A stretch of 64,000 nt of DNA, from positions 1,178,001-1,242,000 of the forward strand of contig CANMFO010000002.1 of assembly GCA_947497245.1 (NCBI GenBank). Direction: 5' to 3'. The notes beneath the pieces are model-generated. The model made no database searches. It was not told the DNA's origin and saw only the letters and a list, made by a program, of their open reading frames with translations. Of the stretch, positions 8,475 to 16,581 are shown piece by piece. Both the position numbers and the translations under genes were made by a program. Numbering within the stretch: position 1 is the stretch's first letter; each line of letters opens with the position of its first letter. Source of the DNA: an uncultured Flavobacteriaceae bacterium (GTDB lineage Bacteria > Bacteroidota > Bacteroidia > Flavobacteriales > Flavobacteriaceae).

Positions 8475-10430
8475 CTAATCTCCCAAAGACCATGAAAGGT
8501 CCAAATCCGAATCGGCCGGCGACACCCTAACGTACCCCTGCATTTCTTGGTGTAGGGCAGAACAGAAGTCCGTACAGTAGAAAGGCCAGACCCCTACCTG
8601 TTTGGGTTCCCAAACAAAGGTTTCCGTCTGTCCGGGCATGATCAACAGTTCGGAGGTGTTGGCGCCGATCATACTAACGCCGTGGGGCACATCATAGTCC
8701 TGTTCCAAATTGGTCACATGGAAATATACCTTGTCACCTACTTTTATGCCCTCTATATTGTCCGGATTAAAATGGCTTCGGATCATCGTCATATATATGT
8801 GCACCTCTTTGCCATTGCGCTCTATTCTTACGTCGGCGTCGGAAGTGGCCGCATATTTGTGCTTGTTCTCCGTGAGGTTGAATATTTTTCTTGACCGGGC
8901 CTTCACGATATCCGCAGCGATACCGGCGGCATAGTGGGGTTCCCCGATGGTTGGGAAATCCAAGAGCAGCTCCATTTTCTCCCCGGAGATATCGTATAGC
9001 TGGGCCGACTGCGTAACTTCCGGACCTGTGGGCAAATAGCGGTCTTTGGTGATCTTGTTCATGGCCACCACGTATTTACCGAAGGGTTTTCTTGAGTTCC
9101 CTCCAGGGATCATCAAATGCCCCACCGAGTAATAACAAGGTTGACGGTCGACGACTTCCCAGGTGCCCAATTTCCATTTGACGACCTCTGAGGAAATGAA
9201 AAAGGTGGTATACGCGTTTCCTTCTGCATCAAATTCTGAATGCAGGGGTCCCAATCCACCACTTTTGACGGTTCCGGCCAGCACATCCTCGAACTTTAGA
9301 ATTGGGATGCCATAAGCTTCCCCATCAAATTTTTTGCCGTCGATGGCGGCCAACATTTTGGTAAAGGAATGTACGGTCAGATCGGCCGACAGTTTCCCGT
9401 TCCCTACGATGTATTCCCCCGAGGGATCCACATCACAGCCGTGGGGCGATTTCGGGGTAGGCAAAAAGTAAACGGCGCCGGGTACATCTGACGGATTTAC
9501 CACCAAAACTTCCTTTTTCATGGTTGAAGTTGCGGTATGCGTTTCATCATCATATACATTGTGCGCATAGTTGGCGGGCATTTTGGTACCCCCGCCATTG
9601 TTTACGTATTCCTCTATTTTCTTCCAATTGACCGCGGCAATGAAATCCTTGTCGTTTTGGGAAGCGTTGACTTCCAATAGACTGCTGGCCTCTTCGGTAT
9701 TGTAGGTGGTAAAGAAGAACCATCCATGCGATTTTCCACGGCCGGGATGCGATAGGTCATAGTCAAATCCGGGCATCAGCAATTGGAATTTAATGTCCAT
9801 GTGCCCCTCCTCGGGATCGACACTGATAAAGGACAGGGCCCCTTTGAAGTTGCCCTTATAGTCTTTGATGGGCATATCCCGCTGGGGTACGGGAACCGAA
9901 AAGCGGGTCCCTGCGACCACGTACTCGGTATTTTCGGTCACAAATGAGGAGCTATGGTTACCCGCGCTATTGGGAACTTCGATAATCTCAGTGGTCTCAA
10001 AAGTGGTGAGATCAATTTTGGCAATTCGGGGAGTGTTGTTTCCATTGATGAACACGAAGCGACCGTCGAGTTCCCCATTGGTCTGGGAAATGTCGGGATG
10101 GTGGGCATCGTCCCAAGGTACAAATCCATGGGATGTGTTCAACATGGGCTTGGTTTCCTCGTTATAGCCCCATGCCTTTTCCGCATCTTGGGAAAATACG
10201 GGAATCACCTTAAAAAGTCGGCCCGAGGGCAGTCCGTAAACGGATAATTGTCCACTGAACCCCCCGGAAATGAAAGCGTAATATTCGTCATGCTCTCCCG
10301 GGGCAACATATACTTTTTCAGCAGCGCTTGAGGACAGGGCCCCATTTGCAGCACCCTTGCTTTGGTTGTTACAACTCGATATGAGGGCCAGACCCATTAT
10401 CGACATGAGTAAATAGCTAAATTTTTTCAT
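8475..10430 (-). CDS. nosZ: Nitrous oxide reductase, clade II (Sec/lipoprotein type)
   Basis: The 651-residue enzyme reduces N2O to N2 in the periplasm. It starts with a Sec lipoprotein signal (lipobox Cys20) instead of the Tat signal of clade I enzymes. The seven-bladed propeller carries His clusters for CuZ: DAHHPD, NHSSSF, SHGWFF, YAHNV, SPHGCD and GPLHSEF. The C-terminal cupredoxin domain holds CuA: an upstream PHGVSM His, then C619-TDF-C623, H627 and M630. All expected ligands are present, so the enzyme should be active. No nitrite or NO reductase genes are in view, so the cell may be an N2O consumer only. Confidence 0.96.
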   Translation of the reverse strand: MKKFSYLLMSIMGLALISSCNNQSKGAANGALSSSAAEKVYVAPGEHDEYYAFISGGFSGQLSVYGLPSGRLFKVIPVFSQDAEKAWGYNEETKPMLNTSHGFVPWDDAHHPDISQTNGELDGRFVFINGNNTPRIAKIDLTTFETTEIIEVPNSAGNHSSSFVTENTEYVVAGTRFSVPVPQRDMPIKDYKGNFKGALSFISVDPEEGHMDIKFQLLMPGFDYDLSHPGRGKSHGWFFFTTYNTEEASSLLEVNASQNDKDFIAAVNWKKIEEYVNNGGGTKMPANYAHNVYDDETHTATSTMKKEVLVVNPSDVPGAVYFLPTPKSPHGCDVDPSGEYIVGNGKLSADLTVHSFTKMLAAIDGKKFDGEAYGIPILKFEDVLAGTVKSGGLGPLHSEFDAEGNAYTTFFISSEVVKWKLGTWEVVDRQPCYYSVGHLMIPGGNSRKPFGKYVVAMNKITKDRYLPTGPEVTQSAQLYDISGEKMELLLDFPTIGEPHYAAGIAADIVKARSRKIFNLTENKHKYAATSDADVRIERNGKEVHIYMTMIRSHFNPDNIEGIKVGDKVYFHVTNLEQDYDVPHGVSMIGANTSELLIMPGQTETFVWEPKQVGVWPFYCTDFCSALHQEMQGYVRVSPADSDLDLSWSLGD

Positions 10431-10464
10431 CTCTAAAAGTTTATTGTTTTGTTATATTCTGTAT

Positions 10465-11052
10465 TTAATCCATTGCCGGGGGCAATATTACCTTGTCGAC
10501 CACGTGCACAATACCGTTTCCAGCGGGAATACTGGCGATGATCTTTGCCCCACCTACATAGACATCATCTCCCTTGACCTCCACGGTGGTGTTCTGATCG
10601 TTGGCCTGTCCCAGTTTTTTGAACTTTTTCAGAAAGTCCTTACTATAGTTTCCAGGAGTAACATGGTGTTTGAGAATGTTGGCCAGGGCGTCCTTGTTCT
10701 CTGGCTTCAACAGGTTTTCCACGGTGCCTTCGGGCAACGCCTCAAAAGCAGCATTGGTCGGAGCGAACACCATAAGCGGCCCTGCGTTTACCAGGGCGTT
10801 TTCCAGTTCGGCGGCCTGTACTGCGGCTACCAAAGTGGTATGGTCCTCGGACCCTATGGCAATGTTCAGCACATTTGGTGTGGATTCGTCATCTTTAAGA
10901 AAGGCCTGTCCCTGCCTTTTTGTTTCTCCGGTTTCGGCAATTGCCGAATTTGTGGTCGTTGCGTCTTTTTTGGCCTCGCTCTTGCAACTGCCCAGAATGA
11001 GCGCCAGCAAGAACATACCCAATAATACCCTCGGTATGGCGATTGTTTTCAT
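10465..11052 (-). CDS. Fasciclin-domain lipoprotein upstream of nosZ
   Basis: The 195-residue product has a lipoprotein signal (LILGSC) and one fasciclin/beta-Ig-H3 domain: TLVAAVQAAELENAL, then GPLMVFAPTNAAFEALP and a C-terminal GNGIVHVVDKVILPP. Such domains mediate surface or protein contacts. The gene lies between the cytochrome c gene (9-bp gap) and nosZ (34-bp gap), so it should be co-expressed with N2O reductase. A scaffold role for the periplasmic electron-transfer partners is possible but unproven. Confidence 0.88.
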   Translation of the reverse strand: MKTIAIPRVLLGMFLLALILGSCKSEAKKDATTTNSAIAETGETKRQGQAFLKDDESTPNVLNIAIGSEDHTTLVAAVQAAELENALVNAGPLMVFAPTNAAFEALPEGTVENLLKPENKDALANILKHHVTPGNYSKDFLKKFKKLGQANDQNTTVEVKGDDVYVGGAKIIASIPAGNGIVHVVDKVILPPAMD

Positions 11053-11061
11053 GTTATATAT

Positions 11062-11568
11062 TTATAAGGTTCTAAAATATTCCAGTACGGCCCGGGCCTG
11101 TTCCTCCGTGAGGCCTTGATTGGCCATCGGAGCGCCGTTGAATTCTTGTAATAGTTCTTTCGCTAGGGGATCCTCCTTGACCATCCCTTCTGGATTTAGA
11201 ATCATGTTCATCACCCATTCCGGACTACGTCTTTCCAGAATATTGTTGGGTGCGGGTCCAATGAATTTTTTACCAATTCTATGGCAGGCCGTACACATTT
11301 GTTCGTAAACGGTCTTGCCCTTTTCCGCCATGGCCTGGTCTATTTCGGAAGCCAGCGTAAGCGAGGTGATCGGACCGACCCCTTTACTGTCCAGATCAAT
11401 ACGTTCTGAAGCCTTGGCAGTGCTGGCCGCGGGAGTTTCTATGGGTTGTTCGGTCGCAGTTTTTTGGCGTTCTACACTAAACCCTTCTTTTTTCTTTTCT
11501 TCTTTCCCTCCGCAGCCCATCAAAAGCACGGAGAAAAGCAATGCACAACTTTTAGCACCTATTTTCAT
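11062..11568 (-). CDS. Mono-haem c-type cytochrome lipoprotein, first gene of the nos operon
   Basis: The 168-residue product has a lipobox at Cys19, a low-complexity linker to about residue 80, and a class I cytochrome c domain with the haem motif C92-TA-C95-H96. A likely axial Met lies in GAPMANQG. As the first gene of the operon, in front of nosZ, it is the probable electron donor to the CuA site of NosZ, like the NosC cytochromes of other clade II clusters. The promoter holds an FNR-like palindrome with a perfect -7 box (TACATTTG). Confidence 0.9.
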   Translation of the reverse strand: MKIGAKSCALLFSVLLMGCGGKEEKKKEGFSVERQKTATEQPIETPAASTAKASERIDLDSKGVGPITSLTLASEIDQAMAEKGKTVYEQMCTACHRIGKKFIGPAPNNILERRSPEWVMNMILNPEGMVKEDPLAKELLQEFNGAPMANQGLTEEQARAVLEYFRTL

Positions 11569-11594
11569 TTTTATGGTCGTTAGAAATTACGGAC

Positions 11595-11668
11595 CAAATG
11601 TAAGGGCGGAAACGAAGGTATAACATGATATATATCATATTAAGGATAAAAATATCTTTTAATCTTTA
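11595..11668. promoter_or_regulatory. Divergent promoter with a perfect FNR-like palindrome (nos operon / Rrf2)
   Basis: ATGAT-ATAT-ATCAT (11625-11638) is a perfect 14-bp palindrome centred in the 123 bp between the cytochrome c and Rrf2 genes. On the minus strand TACATTTG (plus coordinates 11595-11602) starts 22 bp away, an exact TAnnTTTG box for the nos operon. On the plus strand AATCTTTA (11661-11668) lies at the same distance. A second plus-strand box, TATATTTG, lies at 11667-11674. Confidence 0.8.
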
Positions 11669-11691
11669 TATTTGTGAAAACCCCCTTCCAG

Positions 11692-12123
11692 ATGCTTTCA
11701 AACTCCTCCAAGTATGCCCTAAAAGCCGTGCTCTACCTTGCTTTGCATTCCAATGAAAACAATCGAATTTTGGCCAAGAATATCAGCGAGCCCATCAATG
11801 TGCCCAAAGCCTATATTGCCAAACTGCTACAGGAACTGTCCAGGCACGGTATCATCTCTTCCGCAAAAGGACCGCATGGGGGCTTCTATTTAAATGATGC
11901 GAACCGCTTGCACTCGCTGATCGATATTGTCCATGTAGTGGACGGAAAGCAGCACATGGAATCTTGTCTGCTCAGTTTGGAAGATTGCAATGAGGACAAG
12001 CCCTGTCCACTCCATAAATTGGCCGGTCCCTTTCGGGCAAAGTTCATCCGGAACCTGGAGGATACGACCATTGATGAACTGGCCTTGGATCTGAAGAACA
12101 AGAAGGCCTTTTTGCCCCTTTGA
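11692..12123 (+). CDS. Rrf2-family regulator with three cysteines, NsrR-like
   Basis: The 143-residue product has the Rrf2 winged helix (SKYALKAVLYLALHS, then VPKAYIAKLLQELSRHGII and GPHGGF wing). The cysteines C92, C99 and C105 are spaced as in Fe-S Rrf2 proteins such as NsrR and IscR. I chose the ATG at 11692; a GTG at 11674 would add six residues but overlaps a -7 box. Divergent placement to the nos operon suggests that it senses NO or Fe-S status and controls nos. It ends at a terminator shared with the convergent USP gene. Confidence 0.87.
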   Translation: MLSNSSKYALKAVLYLALHSNENNRILAKNISEPINVPKAYIAKLLQELSRHGIISSAKGPHGGFYLNDANRLHSLIDIVHVVDGKQHMESCLLSLEDCNEDKPCPLHKLAGPFRAKFIRNLEDTTIDELALDLKNKKAFLPL

Positions 12124-12187
12124 CGAGACCTGGGCGGACCGGGTAAATTTCGTGCCCTTCAAATCCCATGCCCAAATCCGGAAATAA

Positions 12188-12219
12188 GAAAAGGGAAGCC
12201 TGGTTTAACTTCCCCTTTC
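12188..12219. terminator. Bidirectional hairpin terminator between convergent genes
   Basis: An 11-bp stem with one mismatch (GAAAAGGGAAG pairing with CTTCCCCTTTC) and a 10-nt loop lies between the Rrf2 gene and the end of the USP gene reading the other way. Confidence 0.7.
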
Positions 12220-12249
12220 CACTACTAACTAACACTGAATAAATAACCA

Positions 12250-13071
12250 CTAAATTTTAAAGGTTACCACTGGTATTTTGGAATGGTTGGCGATATCCTC
12301 GCCAATACTTCCCATAAAAAAATGGGACAGCCCCTTTCTGCCGTGGGTGGGTATCCCGATGAGATCGGCGCTTACACTTTCGCTATAATTCAGGATCCCC
12401 CTTTCAACGCTGTAATCGTTGTAAATTTCTACCTGTAGGCCCGCATTGGCCTTGGTCAGGAACAGGTTGATTCTCTGGTATGCATCTTTGTTGCTCAGAA
12501 AATCGTCTCCGGGGACATTGATGTAGACCAATTCGAGTTCCGCCGAAAGCATTTTGGCAAAATCCCTGGCCTTATGGAAGGCGGGAAGACTATCCTCTTT
12601 AAAATCGCTGGCAAAGACAAATCGATCTACTTTGAAGCCCTGCAGTTCCTCCTTAATGATCAATACGGGGACATTGGCATTCCGCACCACGCGCTCTGCG
12701 TTGGAGCCAATGAATATTTCCTTGAGCCCATCACTGCCGTGCGAGCCCATAATGATAAGATCTGCCCCGTGTTTTTCCGCTACTTCGTTCACCTCGCTGA
12801 ACACCTTGAAATGCTTAATTATCGGGGTCACATCGATACCCTTCAAATACGGTTTGTTCAAAAATTCGTTGAACCTTTTCTCTGCTAATTTCAGCAAGAA
12901 AACGGTCTGCTCGGGATGGAAGCCTTCCGAGGAGGAAATGATTGCCTGGTTCAGTTCCAGCATATGCAATGCCAGGATTTCCGAACGGTGTTTTTTGGCT
13001 AGATCGGCCGCCGCCTTGAGGGCGTATTCCGATTGTTCTGAAAAATCGACAGGTACAATTATTTTTTTCAT
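12250..13071 (-). CDS. Universal stress protein, two USP domains
   Basis: The 273-residue product opens with MKKIIVPVDFSEQSEYALK and has two USP domains. The first keeps the nucleotide-binding motif G-x2-G-x9-G-S (from GSHGSDGLKEIFIGS near residue 100). The second keeps a shortened version (HGRKGLSHFFMGS). Such proteins bind ATP and help survival under energy or oxygen stress. It follows hemN in the same direction with a 61-bp gap and no clear promoter between, so both should respond to the FNR-like box in front of hemN. Confidence 0.93.
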   Translation of the reverse strand: MKKIIVPVDFSEQSEYALKAAADLAKKHRSEILALHMLELNQAIISSSEGFHPEQTVFLLKLAEKRFNEFLNKPYLKGIDVTPIIKHFKVFSEVNEVAEKHGADLIIMGSHGSDGLKEIFIGSNAERVVRNANVPVLIIKEELQGFKVDRFVFASDFKEDSLPAFHKARDFAKMLSAELELVYINVPGDDFLSNKDAYQRINLFLTKANAGLQVEIYNDYSVERGILNYSESVSADLIGIPTHGRKGLSHFFMGSIGEDIANHSKIPVVTFKI

Positions 13072-13132
13072 GGCGCTATATTTTTTACGGTCCGATATGG
13101 GTCGGAACCTGTTTAAGGTTTATCGGCGATGG

Positions 13133-14494
13133 TCAAATGGTCATGGAAAATAATTTGGTCCCAGGAGCCTTTCGTTGTAAAAGAAGGTCAAAGGCCATAC
13201 AGATATTGCGAATGAAGGCCTGTCCTTTTTTGGTGACCGTTAAACAATTGTGCCCCATCTCGACCAGGCCATCCCGTTCCATTTCCCCAAGTTTTTCCAG
13301 TACCGAAGACAGTTCCGGAAAATATTGGGCATCGTCATTCCAGGAAGTCTTGAACTGGCACATTAAATTTAATATGTGTTTTCGTACGATTTGGTCTTCT
13401 GCGGTGAGCAAATGCCCCCGGTAAATGGGTATGATCCCATTTTCAACCAAATGCTGGTACTCTTCCAAGCCCTTTACATTCTGGGCGAAGCTATACCAGC
13501 TATCGCTGATGCTCGATACCCCGAGGCCGATCATTAGCTGCGTTTTGGAAGCGGTGTACCCCATAAAGTTCCTGTGCAGCTTACCCGATTGCATGGATTC
13601 GAACAAGCTGTCGGTAGCCAGGGCAAAATGGTCCATTCCAATTTCCTTATATCCCTCTTGCTCCAATAGCACCTTGCCCTTTTCATACTGTTCGCGCTTT
13701 TGCTGTGCGGAGGGAAGATCGACTTCTTGATAGCCCCTTTGGCCATTTCCTTTCAGCCAGGGCACGTGCGCATAGCTATAAAAGGCCAATCGATCGGGCT
13801 GGAGCGCTTTGGTCTTCAAAATAGTTTGTCGTACATCCTCCAAGGTCTGAAAGGGTAGGCCGAAAATAATATCGTGGCCCACAGAGGTATATCCAATTTC
13901 ACGGGCCTGATCGGTCACACGTTTTACATTTTCAAAGGGCTGTACCCTATGAATTGCCCTCTGCACCCGAATGTTGTAATCCTGAACCCCGTAGCTTACC
14001 CTTCTAAAACCCAGATCGTACAACTGCTGGAGGTGCGCCTTGGTGGTATTGTTGGGATGGCCTTCGAAACTGAATTCAGGGTTTTCTGCCCGTTCAGCCG
14101 ACCTGAATATGCCGTCAATCAGCAATTTCAGGTGCTCCGGCGCAAAAAAAGTGGGTGTTCCGCCGCCCAAATGTAGTTCCTTGATTATGGGCCTGGAGGA
14201 AAAAAGCCGGCAGTACAGCTTCCATTCCTTTAAAACCGAATCGAGGTAGGGCCGTTCCACCTCGTGTCGTTTGGTGATACGTTTGTGACAGCCGCAAAAA
14301 GTGCACATACTTTCGCAAAAGGGCAAATGAATGTACAGGCTAATGCCCTCGGAGGAATTGCTCTCCCCAAAGCTCCGGACCAGAGTGGATTTCCAACTTT
14401 TTCCAGAAAAACCCTCCATATCCCAATACGGGACCGTGGGATAACTGGTATATCGCGGCCCGGGAATGTTGTACTTCTGTACTAGGTTACACAT
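13133..14494 (-). CDS. hemN: Oxygen-independent coproporphyrinogen III oxidase
   Basis: The 453-residue radical-SAM enzyme makes protoporphyrinogen without O2 and is needed for haem synthesis when oxygen is low. It has the HemN-specific N-terminal RYTSYPT (residues 14-20) and the cluster motif C60-x3-C64-x2-C67 followed by C69, then HLGGGTPTF. The C-terminal HemN domain is present, so it is a true HemN and not HemW. Its promoter has a perfect ATGAT-AAAT-ATCAT site and an exact TAATTTTG box, a classic FNR-type target arrangement. Confidence 0.95.
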   Translation of the reverse strand: MCNLVQKYNIPGPRYTSYPTVPYWDMEGFSGKSWKSTLVRSFGESNSSEGISLYIHLPFCESMCTFCGCHKRITKRHEVERPYLDSVLKEWKLYCRLFSSRPIIKELHLGGGTPTFFAPEHLKLLIDGIFRSAERAENPEFSFEGHPNNTTKAHLQQLYDLGFRRVSYGVQDYNIRVQRAIHRVQPFENVKRVTDQAREIGYTSVGHDIIFGLPFQTLEDVRQTILKTKALQPDRLAFYSYAHVPWLKGNGQRGYQEVDLPSAQQKREQYEKGKVLLEQEGYKEIGMDHFALATDSLFESMQSGKLHRNFMGYTASKTQLMIGLGVSSISDSWYSFAQNVKGLEEYQHLVENGIIPIYRGHLLTAEDQIVRKHILNLMCQFKTSWNDDAQYFPELSSVLEKLGEMERDGLVEMGHNCLTVTKKGQAFIRNICMAFDLLLQRKAPGTKLFSMTI

Positions 14495-14514
14495 GGAAAA
14501 GGTCTTATTGCCTA

Positions 14515-14558
14515 CAAAATTATCGCTAGTTCACTACATAAAACATGATAAATATCAT
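14515..14558 (-). promoter_or_regulatory. FNR-like box and -7 box of hemN
   Basis: ATGAT-AAAT-ATCAT (14545-14558) lies 22 bp upstream of the minus-strand box TAATTTTG (plus coordinates 14515-14522, an exact TAnnTTTG). The palindrome centre is 57 bp from the hemN start codon and overlaps the stop codon of the upstream gene. Confidence 0.8.
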
Positions 14559-15652
14559 GCTCGGTCGATCCGTGGGGGAAGGTTGTACGCTATACTTTTC
14601 AGATAAAACTTTCCGTACACAAATTCCCCGTCGGGATAGTGCCATATGGTTTCGCCATAGGTGGGAAGATTGTACCCATTTATATTTCGATACTCCTTCA
14701 CGGGCGTGGAAAAGGGAAAGGTTTTCATTTCCGGAACAGAGGACCGGTCAAGTGAAACAAAATTCACCAATTGCCCTATTTCATTGAAGTGCAGGGTGGC
14801 CGAAACGCGGGTATCCCCGGTGACAAAGGTGGCTTTGGCCGAGCGTTCGTCCATGGTTTGCCATACAATACGCTCGTCAATGAGCCGTGCTGGTGCGAAT
14901 AGACATAAGTCGTTGAGGAAGGTCACCGTTTCGGTGGCAAACATTTTTGGGCTATCCACCGTTACGATAGGGAATAGGGAAAGGAGTTTAATGCGCATGC
15001 CCGCGGTTCCCTTTGTATAGGCATGATAGCCGCAGGTCGGTATCCTGTTTACCTTGGCCTTCATAAAAAAGAACCTAGCGGGATCGGCAAAGAAGTTGTA
15101 CTGTTCCGAGGTGAAATGAAACCAGTCCTTGTCCCTGTTGCGCATCTGCCCTTCAAAGTTGATCTTGAAATTCTGGATCTGTGGCTTGCCGACCACGCCG
15201 ACATACCTTAAATAATTTTGTACGGGAAAGGGAAGCGATTCAAGGTCTTTTTCGGTAATCGGAACATCCATGGCCACTGAGGTTCCCATGGCCGATAATA
15301 CATCTTCCCTATAGCTCTGTTCAAAATGCCTGGCCCCCAGGACCATTAGCACGGCGAGGGCAACGACGATGTTGGCGAGGGTCCCGAATTTGGCATCCTC
15401 CCATGCCGTGAGGATCAAAATCTGCGACATGACACTGGCCCCGACAGCGAGGAGGGCCCATCCCTCTTTTTTAAGAAAAACCTGGACAGCACACCCCACA
15501 AAGAACAAAGCTGTCAACAGCCACAGTGTTCCCAACGATTTTGGAACCTCTTGGGTCAATTGGGTGATGTTGCCATATCCAAAGGCCTTGGCAAACCCCA
15601 TTAAGTGGATCAGTCCATGAATTGCCAAAAAAGACGCAAAGATCAGTTTCAT
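14555..15652 (-). CDS. DUF6544-like protein with N-terminal membrane segments
   Basis: The 365-residue product has about four transmembrane segments in the first 105 residues (DoxX/HHLIHL-like start MKLIFASFLAIHGLIHLMGF). A soluble C-terminal domain follows with LPFPVQNYLRYVGVVGKPQI, a pattern I associate with DUF6544 proteins. The function of that family is unknown to me. Its upstream region holds an FNR-like box with an exact TACTTTTG, so it should be induced with hemN, which lies just downstream. Confidence 0.65.
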   Translation of the reverse strand: MKLIFASFLAIHGLIHLMGFAKAFGYGNITQLTQEVPKSLGTLWLLTALFFVGCAVQVFLKKEGWALLAVGASVMSQILILTAWEDAKFGTLANIVVALAVLMVLGARHFEQSYREDVLSAMGTSVAMDVPITEKDLESLPFPVQNYLRYVGVVGKPQIQNFKINFEGQMRNRDKDWFHFTSEQYNFFADPARFFFMKAKVNRIPTCGYHAYTKGTAGMRIKLLSLFPIVTVDSPKMFATETVTFLNDLCLFAPARLIDERIVWQTMDERSAKATFVTGDTRVSATLHFNEIGQLVNFVSLDRSSVPEMKTFPFSTPVKEYRNINGYNLPTYGETIWHYPDGEFVYGKFYLKSIAYNLPPRIDRA

Positions 15653-15723
15653 GTTCTAGAATATGTTAAGGGGGTAAACGGTTCGATCTTGAATCATTTC
15701 CTTCCTTAAATTAAGGGCCAGTG

Positions 15724-15767
15724 CAAAAGTATTGGAACAAATGGACGCCCTAAATGATATTCATCAG
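15724..15767 (-). promoter_or_regulatory. FNR-like box and -7 box of the DUF6544-like gene
   Basis: ATGAT-ATTC-ATCAG (15754-15767) with minus-strand TACTTTTG (plus coordinates 15724-15731) exactly 22 bp away. The predicted leader is about 67 nt. The palindrome is the left arm of a 17-bp inverted repeat whose right arm is at 15834-15850. Confidence 0.75.
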
Positions 15768-15850
15768 TGGCCAAAACATCGGGAAAATGATGCGGATGAC
15801 CTTATGGGCCGACCGGGCGGTTTTTTTATCGAAACTGATGAATATCATTT
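15752..15850. repeat. 17-bp inverted repeat made by two FNR-like boxes
   Basis: AAATGATATTCATCAGT (15752-15768) recurs as its exact reverse complement at 15834-15850. Each arm is a regulator box, and each has its own outward-facing -7 box. The 505-bp stretch from 15653 to 16156 holds this repeat, the two promoters and the hairpin at 16067-16094. I see no convincing gene in it. Confidence 0.85.
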
Positions 15851-15878
15851 GAAGGATCGGGACCACTTCCTAGTTTTG
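15835..15878 (+). promoter_or_regulatory. FNR-like box and perfect -7 box facing a gene-free stretch
   Basis: CTGAT-GAAT-ATCAT (15835-15848) is followed after 22 bp by TAGTTTTG (15871-15878), an exact TAnnTTTG. Transcription should start near 15883 and run rightward. The small palindrome GTTCCAAGGAAC (15878-15889) sits on the predicted start. Confidence 0.75.
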
Positions 15879-15882
15879 TTCC

Positions 15883-16094
15883 AAGGAACGGACAAATATG
15901 TTCTGCAACAAAAAAGATCTAGGTTTTTAGTGTTTTGGGGGAATCCCTAAAAATCGTAGAACAGGTGCCAGGATTAGGTTGAACTTCCTTGTTCTTTTTG
16001 TTGGTTTGGAAACGAGCGTATAAAAAGAAAAGCTAAGTCCCTTCATAGTATTTTTAGCACCAATGGGAAACAGGAGGCCAAGGCTTCCTGTTTC
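15883..16094 (+). ncRNA. Candidate small RNA of about 210 nt (or long leader of the DUF302 gene)
   Basis: The stretch begins at the predicted start of the 15871 promoter and ends with a strong hairpin (16067-16094). It contains no open reading frame longer than about ten codons with a plausible start. A hairpin that follows no gene on either strand suggests that it terminates a non-coding transcript. The alternative is that transcription reads through into the DUF302 gene at 16157, making this a long 5' leader with an attenuator. Confidence 0.4.
16067..16094 (+). terminator. Orphan hairpin, likely terminator or attenuator
   Basis: GAAACAGGAGGCC pairs with GGCTTCCTGTTTC (one G-U wobble) around a short AA loop. 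Such long GC stems flanked by A and T tracts are typical flavobacterial terminators. No gene ends just upstream on the plus strand. Confidence 0.6.
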
Positions 16095-16156
16095 TGGTTG
16101 AAGCCATTTGAAATGGAATTTAAAGAACGAACTCTTTTAATACAGATACAAGAATC

Positions 16157-16549
16157 ATGGATTATTATTACACAAAAACGCTTGGGAATATTTCTTTCGA
16201 CCTCGCCGTGTCGAAAACCACCGAAGCTCTAAAGAACAACGGATTTGGGGTCTTGACCACCATCGATATGAAAGCTACCCTAAAGAAAAAAATGGATGTG
16301 GATTTTTACAATTACACCATATTGGGTGCTTGTAACCCGCCATTTGCCTACAAAGCCCTGCAAGCCGAAGACAAAATAGGAACGCTATTGCCCTGCAATG
16401 TCATCATTCAGGAAAAAGTTTCCGGGACAATCCAAATCTCAGCGGTGAATCCAAAAGTTTCGATGCGGGCAGTGGGCAATACGGACCTGATGGGGATAGC
16501 CGATGCGGTGGCCGGGAAACTCAAAGACACCCTGGAGGCCATTCGATAG
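16157..16549 (+). CDS. DUF302 domain protein
   Basis: The 130-residue product matches the DUF302 fold. It has an N-terminal strand-helix (SFDLAVSKTTEALKNNGFGVLTTIDM), then YTILGACNPPFAYKALQAED and IGTLLPCNVIIQE. Family members are cytoplasmic, dimeric, of unknown function, and often appear with stress and sulfur genes. It lies 63 bp after the orphan hairpin and shows no obvious promoter of its own, so it may depend on read-through from the FNR-like promoter at 15871. Confidence 0.88.
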   Translation: MDYYYTKTLGNISFDLAVSKTTEALKNNGFGVLTTIDMKATLKKKMDVDFYNYTILGACNPPFAYKALQAEDKIGTLLPCNVIIQEKVSGTIQISAVNPKVSMRAVGNTDLMGIADAVAGKLKDTLEAIR

Positions 16550-16581
16550 CCGAACGCCCCGGATTCTGCTTCCCAGCCCGG

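Noticed and set aside
13122-13135. Box-like sequence before the USP at 12250-13071
   Set aside because: The right half does not fit RTCAT on the strand needed and no -7 box follows. Co-transcription with hemN explains the gene better.
15732-15950. 72-codon open frame
   Set aside because: It runs through both FNR-like boxes and the -7 box at 15871, and its product has no recognisable pattern.
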